NCBI GenBank assembly: GCA_910577015.1
Contig: CAJTKU010000013.1
Location: 1 to 64,000, forward strand
Direction: 5' to 3'
DNA: 64,000 nt
Source of the DNA: an uncultured Lachnospiraceae bacterium
GTDB lineage: Bacteria; Bacillota; Clostridia; Lachnospirales; Lachnospiraceae
Shown: positions 59,559-64,000 of the stretch, one piece after another
Layout: the number at the start of each line of letters is the position of its first letter
Position numbering within the stretch: the stretch's first letter is position 1
Program-made: the position numbers and the translations under genes
The notes under the pieces: model-generated
The model's database searches: none
What the model was told of the DNA's origin: nothing
Seen by the model: only the letters and a program-made list of their open reading frames with translations

Positions 59559-59659
59559 AGTGCAGACTCCCTTATATGTTATAATTATTTCTATAATACA
59601 GTTTATGCAAAATGAAGGCGCTTGTAAAGGGAAAAAAGTAATATTATTGTAAAAGTCTG

Positions 59660-59688
59660 TTGAGAAAAAGCGGAAAACTTGATACAAT
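59660..59688 (+). promoter_or_regulatory. Promoter of the SPFH/zinc-ribbon operon
   Basis: TTGAGA (59660-59665), 17-bp spacer, TACAAT (59683-59688), 63 bases before the ATG. Confidence 0.6.
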
Positions 59689-59750
59689 AATGACAAGCGT
59701 ATTCATAAACTGGTTATAGAAACAAAAATACATATCATGGAGGGAAAAAA

Positions 59751-61124
59751 ATGGGTTTAATCAAGGCAGCAAAAGATGCTATCGGCAGTTTGATGGCGGA
59801 CCAGTGGCGCGAGTATTTTTACTGTAATTCCTTAAGCAGTGACGTACTTGTGGTAAAAGGTGAAAAGAGAGTTGAACAGGGACGCAACAGCAACACAAAG
59901 GGTATTGACAACATTATTACCAACGGTTCCATCGTGGCGGTCAACGAAGGACAGTGTATGATAATTGTTGACCAGGGAAAAATAGTGGAGTTTTGTGCGG
60001 AAGCAGGTGAATTTCTTTATGACAATTCTACCGAGCCTTCCCTTTTCTATGGTAAACTGGGGGAAAACCTGAAACAGTCTTTCAGTATTGTTGGAAAAAG
60101 ATTTTCTTTCGGCGGCAACCCTGCCAAGGACCAGAGAGTGTACTTTTTCAATACCAAGGAGATTATGGGCAACCTGTTCGGAACGGCCAATCCGGTTCCT
60201 TTCCGCGTAGTGGATGCCAATATCGGACTTGATGTGGATATTGCTATCAGGTGCAACGGTGAGTATACGTTTAAGATAGCGGACCCGCTTCTCTTTTATG
60301 CAAATGTATGCGGCAATGTCACGGAAAAATATACTAAAAATGAATTGACAAGCCTGATGAAGGGAGAACTGATTACAGCCCTGCAGCCTGCTTTTGCAAA
60401 GATTTCGGAGATGGGAGTCAGGTACAGCGCGATTGCGGCGCATACCGTTGAACTGACACAGGTATTGAATCAGGAGCTTTCTGATAAGTGGGGACAGACC
60501 AGGGGCATTGAGATGGTGTCCATGACCATCAATGGCATGAAAGCATCTGAAGAAGATGAAAAGATGATAAAAGAATTGCAGAAGACGGCTGTCTTCAGGC
60601 AGGCTGATATGGCAGCGGCAACGCTGGCAACGTCACAGGCTGAAGCTATGAAGCTGGCGGCTGCCAATAAGAATGCCGGTCCCATGATGGCGTTTGCAGG
60701 CATGAATATGGCACAGATGACAGGCGGAATGGATGCCAATACACTGTTTGGCATGAGCGCGGCACAGAAAGCGGCGGCACAGTCCTCCATGCCCAATCAG
60801 GGCGCAGCAGCCATGCCGAATCAGGGCGCAGCAGCGCCGACAGCAGGCGCAGTGCTTGGCTGGACGTGCAGCTGCGGCAAAACGGATAACAGGCACAAGT
60901 TCTGTGAAGAGTGCGGCAAACCGAAGCCGGAATCTGCAGGCTGGACTTGTAGCTGCGGTCATGTAAATCAGGGCAAGTTCTGTCCTGAATGCGGAAGTCC
61001 CAAGCCGGCAGGAGCGCCTCTTTATAAGTGCGATAAGTGCGGATGGGAGCCGGAAGACCCGACCAAGCCGCCGAAATTCTGTCCTGAATGTGGAGATGTG
61101 TTTGACGAAAACGACATTAAATAG
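59751..61124 (+). CDS. SPFH-domain protein with C-terminal zinc ribbons (YdjI/virion-core-like)
   Basis: 457 aa. Residues about 1-280 are the SPFH/YdjI-like domain: MGLIKAAKDAIGSLMADQWREYFYCNSLSSDVLVVKGEKR, NGSIVAVNEGQCMIIVDQGKIV, SFGGNPAKDQRVYFFNTKE, followed by helices DLMxx-like and an Ala/Met/Gln-rich low-complexity stretch (MPNQGAAAMPNQGAAAP). Three zinc ribbons close it: CSCGKTDNRHKFCEECG, CSCGHVNQGKFCPECG and CDKCGW...FCPECG. Such proteins are cytosolic scaffolds thought to act in membrane stress or phage-related responses. Ribosome site ATGGAGGG. The next gene follows after 17 bases. Confidence 0.85.
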   Translation: MGLIKAAKDAIGSLMADQWREYFYCNSLSSDVLVVKGEKRVEQGRNSNTKGIDNIITNGSIVAVNEGQCMIIVDQGKIVEFCAEAGEFLYDNSTEPSLFYGKLGENLKQSFSIVGKRFSFGGNPAKDQRVYFFNTKEIMGNLFGTANPVPFRVVDANIGLDVDIAIRCNGEYTFKIADPLLFYANVCGNVTEKYTKNELTSLMKGELITALQPAFAKISEMGVRYSAIAAHTVELTQVLNQELSDKWGQTRGIEMVSMTINGMKASEEDEKMIKELQKTAVFRQADMAAATLATSQAEAMKLAAANKNAGPMMAFAGMNMAQMTGGMDANTLFGMSAAQKAAAQSSMPNQGAAAMPNQGAAAPTAGAVLGWTCSCGKTDNRHKFCEECGKPKPESAGWTCSCGHVNQGKFCPECGSPKPAGAPLYKCDKCGWEPEDPTKPPKFCPECGDVFDENDIK

Positions 61125-61141
61125 TGGAGAAGAATACCCGT

Positions 61142-61903
61142 ATGAACAGTACATTAATTGGAATTATTATAATATTGGTACTTCTTTCCGGTTTGGTAGG
61201 CATAGGTTACTATGCCTACCGGACTGTTAGGAAAAAGATAAGGAATTTTTCACGGATGGCGTTTGGGACGGATTCCCTTGCGGAAGGCTTTGGCAAGGTG
61301 GAAGCAGAATACGCCGCTACGCCTAAGTCCGTATCGGCGGCAACCGGACTGTACCTGCCCCAGATAACAAGGGAGTTTCCTGATTTTCATTATGACGAGA
61401 TGAAAAAGAGGGCGGAAAATGTGCTTATGTCCTATCTGCGCAGCTTAGACGCGTCCAATGAAAGCCTTCTTACCGAAGGGATGGAAGAATTGAAGGAACA
61501 ACTCAGGATGCAGATAGAGATGCAGCGTTCCCAGGACATAAAAGTGCAGTACGGACAGATGAAGATACATAGGACGGAAATATACCAGTACAGAAAGCAG
61601 AAAGGAAGGTGCAGTATTGTCTTCCAGTCAGCCATTGAGTATTATTACTGTAAGGAAAAGGCAGGCAGCGTCATAGATGGCAGCCGCAGCGTCAAGACGC
61701 AGGCTAAATATAACGTAGAATGCGTTTATATTCAGGACAGGGAATTTGTGGAGAACCTTCAGGACGCCGCGCTGGGAGTAAACTGCCCGAACTGCGGGGC
61801 GCCGCTTTCGGGTGTGGGGGCGAAAGTTTGTGCATATTGCGGTACTCCCATTGTGGAGCTTAACATCCGTTCCTGGAATTTTAGTGATGTGAAACTGGTA
61901 TAG
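61142..61903 (+). CDS. Membrane protein with Tim44-like domain and zinc ribbon
   Basis: 253 aa from the ATG (an in-frame GTG at 61124 overlaps the previous stop). One N-terminal membrane helix (about 5-27, LIGIIIILVLLSGLVGIGYYAY), a Tim44-like region (about 60-210: REFPDFHYDEMKKRAENVLMSYLRSLDASNESLLTEGMEELKEQ) and a C-terminal zinc ribbon CPNCGAPLSGVGAKVCAYCGTPI. It likely partners with the zinc-ribbon SPFH protein at the membrane. Function unknown. Confidence 0.75.
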   Translation: MNSTLIGIIIILVLLSGLVGIGYYAYRTVRKKIRNFSRMAFGTDSLAEGFGKVEAEYAATPKSVSAATGLYLPQITREFPDFHYDEMKKRAENVLMSYLRSLDASNESLLTEGMEELKEQLRMQIEMQRSQDIKVQYGQMKIHRTEIYQYRKQKGRCSIVFQSAIEYYYCKEKAGSVIDGSRSVKTQAKYNVECVYIQDREFVENLQDAALGVNCPNCGAPLSGVGAKVCAYCGTPIVELNIRSWNFSDVKLV

Positions 61904-61936
61904 AATGAGTTAGTTGATGTCGGGGAAGTGATACAA

Positions 61937-64000
61937 TTGGCAGATAAGGATAAACAGTATAACATTCCGGTAGGGATAGGCAGTTTTCGGTATGACGGCA
62001 GTCTCCGCCTGGAACGCGCAAATGAAGGGTTCTTTTCCCTCTTAAAAATGACAAAGGAAGAGTTTGCGCAACAATATGATAATTGCTATGACCGGCTGCT
62101 TTGCCGGGAGGTCTGGATTGGCCTGAAGCAAAAAATTGAGGAGTGTCTGGAAAGCGGGGAAGTGCTGCAGACGGAATACGAAGTGTGCGGTAAAGGACAC
62201 CAGAGAGAATGGCGGCAGCTGCAGGCTGCTGTTTTACAGGACGGGAACGAACTTATTCTGCAATGTATGGTTACGGATATTTCGGAAATAAAAAGGGCTT
62301 ATCTGAAACTGGAGCAGGAGAAGGAAAAACTGAATGCCATTGCGGAGATGTCAGGAGAGATGTTATTTGAATATGACATCGAGAATGATTATATGGATTA
62401 TACCAGCCGGAAGGAAGAATTGCCCAATGATAAGTATTTTACAAAAGATTTTGTGAAAAATTTATCTGAATTAATGAATCTGTATCCGGAAGACCGTGAT
62501 GTCCTGCAGCAGTTCAGTGAGGATTTGCAGACAGGAAAAAAACACATTTATGCGGAAATGAAAAAAAGACACAGGGATAAAACGTATCACTGGATGGAGA
62601 TAGAAGGGGCAACCCTGTCTGATTACGGCGGCAGGCCGTATAAGGTAATCGGAAGAATCCGGAATATTGATGACAGAAAGAAAAAGGAAGAACAATTTCG
62701 TCTTGGCATGGAAAGGGATTCGTTGACCGGTCTTTATAATCACCAAACCATTGTGAGTAAAATCAAGGACAGGCTCCATGAGATGGAAAAGGGACAGTCA
62801 AGCTGGCTGATTATTATAGATGTGGATAATTTCAAATTGATAAATGATGCGAACGGCCATCTGGTAGGCGACGCAGTTCTCTGTATGGTTGCAGATGAAT
62901 TGAAAAGTTCTATCGGGAAAGGCCTGCTGGGCAGAATCGGCGGAGATGAATTTATTGCGTATGTGGAAGATATGCCCCGGGTGAGGCTGGAAGAGCTTTT
63001 ATTTACGTTAAACAGCACCATACAGGATGTTTATAAAGACACAGAAAAAGATTTGAAAGTCTCATGCAGCGTGGGCGTCGCACAATGTGACGGCAGCAGC
63101 AGGGAGTTTGATTTGTTGTTCCAATGGGCTGATTATGCATTATACAAAGTAAAACAGGCAGATAAAAACGGATACCGTATTGTGAAAGCAAGCGGGAAGG
63201 CGCCTGAAATCGGCTATCTCACAAGGGAAGAGGAAGAAGAATATATCAGGGAAGAGGGGCAGATACAGAGTGAAGATGAATTTGTGCTTTTTGCCCTGGA
63301 ATTACTGGAAAATGTGTCGGACATACAAAGCGGGCTGAAAATGGTATCCGACAGAATATGCAGTTTTTTTAATATTGACGATATTGTTTATATTTCCGAT
63401 GAAAATAATTTGCTGGAAAAGAAATACCATTGGAGCAGGAAGGCAAAACGGCAGACGGAGAAAAAATTTCTTCCGGAGTCCAAGGCGGCATGGTCTTATA
63501 TCAGGTCCATTTTTGACCAAAAAGGGACGGGGGTAATAAGAAAGGCGGAAATACGGAAGATGCCGGGAGAACAGGTTGAATCCATTCTTTTTATCCGTCC
63601 GGACAAAAGAAAGACGGAGCAGGGATATATTGTATTTCTGGACAGGCATGAGGACCGGAACTGGGAGAAAGAAAAAGAGGTTTTGTTCCGGCTTGCGGTA
63701 ATCATCTACAATAAACTCTGGCAGCAGTATGACATCGAGAGGGAAAAAAGCAAGGTGGAATACCAGATAAACTATGACGTTTTGACGGGCTTGCTGCAGT
63801 ATCCCAGATTTATTGCGCTGGCGGAACAGTATATGAAGGAGAATGAGGGTAACAATTACTATTTTGTGTATTCTGATTTTGCCAATTTTCAGTATATGAA
63901 CGAATTGTACGGTTATACGGAAGGGGATAAAATATTAAGGGACTTTGCGGAACAGATACAGAGATTGGAAACAGGTGTTTATTTTACCCGTGTCACGTCG
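61937..64000 (+). CDS. PAS-GGDEF-GAF-GGDEF signalling protein (partial, runs off the window)
   Basis: At least 688 aa, no stop in the window. TTG start with GGGGA ten bases upstream; GTG at 61928 is possible. Two PAS-like domains (about 1-120 and 125-255; ITDISEIKRAYLKLE, IDDRKKKEEQFRLGMERDSLTGLYN), an active-looking diguanylate cyclase (about 262-425) with RIGGDEF at 333-339 and DVDNFKLINDANGHLVGD, a GAF-like domain (about 450-605), then a second GGDEF domain beginning NYDVLTGLLQYPRFIALAEQ (about 612), cut off before its signature. Presumably makes c-di-GMP in response to cytosolic signals; no membrane segment is seen. The second GGDEF could be catalytic or degenerate; the needed part lies outside. 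Confidence 0.88.
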   Translation, partial: MADKDKQYNIPVGIGSFRYDGSLRLERANEGFFSLLKMTKEEFAQQYDNCYDRLLCREVWIGLKQKIEECLESGEVLQTEYEVCGKGHQREWRQLQAAVLQDGNELILQCMVTDISEIKRAYLKLEQEKEKLNAIAEMSGEMLFEYDIENDYMDYTSRKEELPNDKYFTKDFVKNLSELMNLYPEDRDVLQQFSEDLQTGKKHIYAEMKKRHRDKTYHWMEIEGATLSDYGGRPYKVIGRIRNIDDRKKKEEQFRLGMERDSLTGLYNHQTIVSKIKDRLHEMEKGQSSWLIIIDVDNFKLINDANGHLVGDAVLCMVADELKSSIGKGLLGRIGGDEFIAYVEDMPRVRLEELLFTLNSTIQDVYKDTEKDLKVSCSVGVAQCDGSSREFDLLFQWADYALYKVKQADKNGYRIVKASGKAPEIGYLTREEEEEYIREEGQIQSEDEFVLFALELLENVSDIQSGLKMVSDRICSFFNIDDIVYISDENNLLEKKYHWSRKAKRQTEKKFLPESKAAWSYIRSIFDQKGTGVIRKAEIRKMPGEQVESILFIRPDKRKTEQGYIVFLDRHEDRNWEKEKEVLFRLAVIIYNKLWQQYDIEREKSKVEYQINYDVLTGLLQYPRFIALAEQYMKENEGNNYYFVYSDFANFQYMNELYGYTEGDKILRDFAEQIQRLETGVYFTRVTS

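Overview
The window looks like a chromosomal segment of a low-to-mid GC Gram-positive anaerobe of the class Clostridia, most likely family Lachnospiraceae. This rests on strong AGGAGG-type ribosome binding sites, family content (pyruvate phosphate dikinase, DUF1836, YerC/TrpR-like, LytTR plus DUF3021, Rpn nucleases, a two-OB-fold SSB, MsmX-dependent type sugar ABC genes) and the lysine riboswitch. No rRNA or tRNA gene is present, so genus cannot be called.

Layout. 0.1-4 kb: a tyrosine recombinase (minus) divergent from two nonulosonic (sialic-like) acid genes, the first a fusion of a CMP-sugar synthetase and a PseG-like UDP-sugar hydrolase, the second a NeuB-type synthase. 4-8 kb: a small coiled-coil protein, an Rpn nuclease, a PHP phosphoesterase and an ABC-F ATPase. 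8.4-12.6 kb: an MFS transporter, a glycerophosphodiesterase, and a 607-aa regulator with two HTH domains whose 3' end overlaps a convergent 48-aa secreted-peptide gene. The next 1.1 kb holds a repeated ~45-bp element and hairpins. 13.7-16.5 kb: an ABC-2 exporter with LytTR and DUF3021 genes. 16.7-19.4 kb: ppdK.

19.35-26.8 kb is an accessory island. Three copies of the ppdK 3' end/terminator region divide it, the first two being ~152-bp direct repeats. It carries a frameshifted gene pair, a two-gene module of a possible PD-(D/E)XK-like protein and a HEPN protein, a RelA/SpoT-like synthetase with two small partners, decayed Rpn and GNAT genes, an XRE/zinc-ribbon protein and a Cys-rich protein. 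This is the best place to look for an undescribed defence or toxin-antitoxin system.

26.9-36 kb: a tocopherol-cyclase-like protein, rhodanese lipoprotein, CoA-disulfide-reductase-like enzyme, chemoreceptor and CheY, a LysR regulator divergent from an 88-aa protein and DUF3737, and a Crp/Fnr regulator convergent with thioredoxin. 36-42 kb: a CUT1 sugar transporter (binding protein and two permeases, no ATPase) with a YesM/YesN-type two-component pair. 42-46 kb: a LytTR/GHKL pair, a glycerol-1-phosphate-dehydrogenase-like enzyme and a formate/nitrite channel. 46-52 kb: typA, an SSB, a corrinoid adenosyltransferase, then lysine-riboswitch-controlled dapA-dapB and tcdA. 52-57 kb: a Thr/Asn/Gly-repeat lipoprotein, an unusual eukaryotic-type HisA, a cold-shock protein, a PTS IIC protein, a degenerate M23 protein with a bactofilin, and yerC. 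A 183-bp near-perfect foldback lies at 57.04-57.22 kb. 57-64 kb: DUF1836, a ThiY/SsuA-type binding protein, a small HTH protein, an SPFH/zinc-ribbon protein with a zinc-ribbon membrane partner, and a PAS-GGDEF-GAF-GGDEF signalling protein cut by the window end.

Most genes form short operons closed by strong intrinsic terminators, several of them bidirectional between convergent genes. Starts were chosen by ribosome binding site. All functions are read from motifs; no database search was possible.
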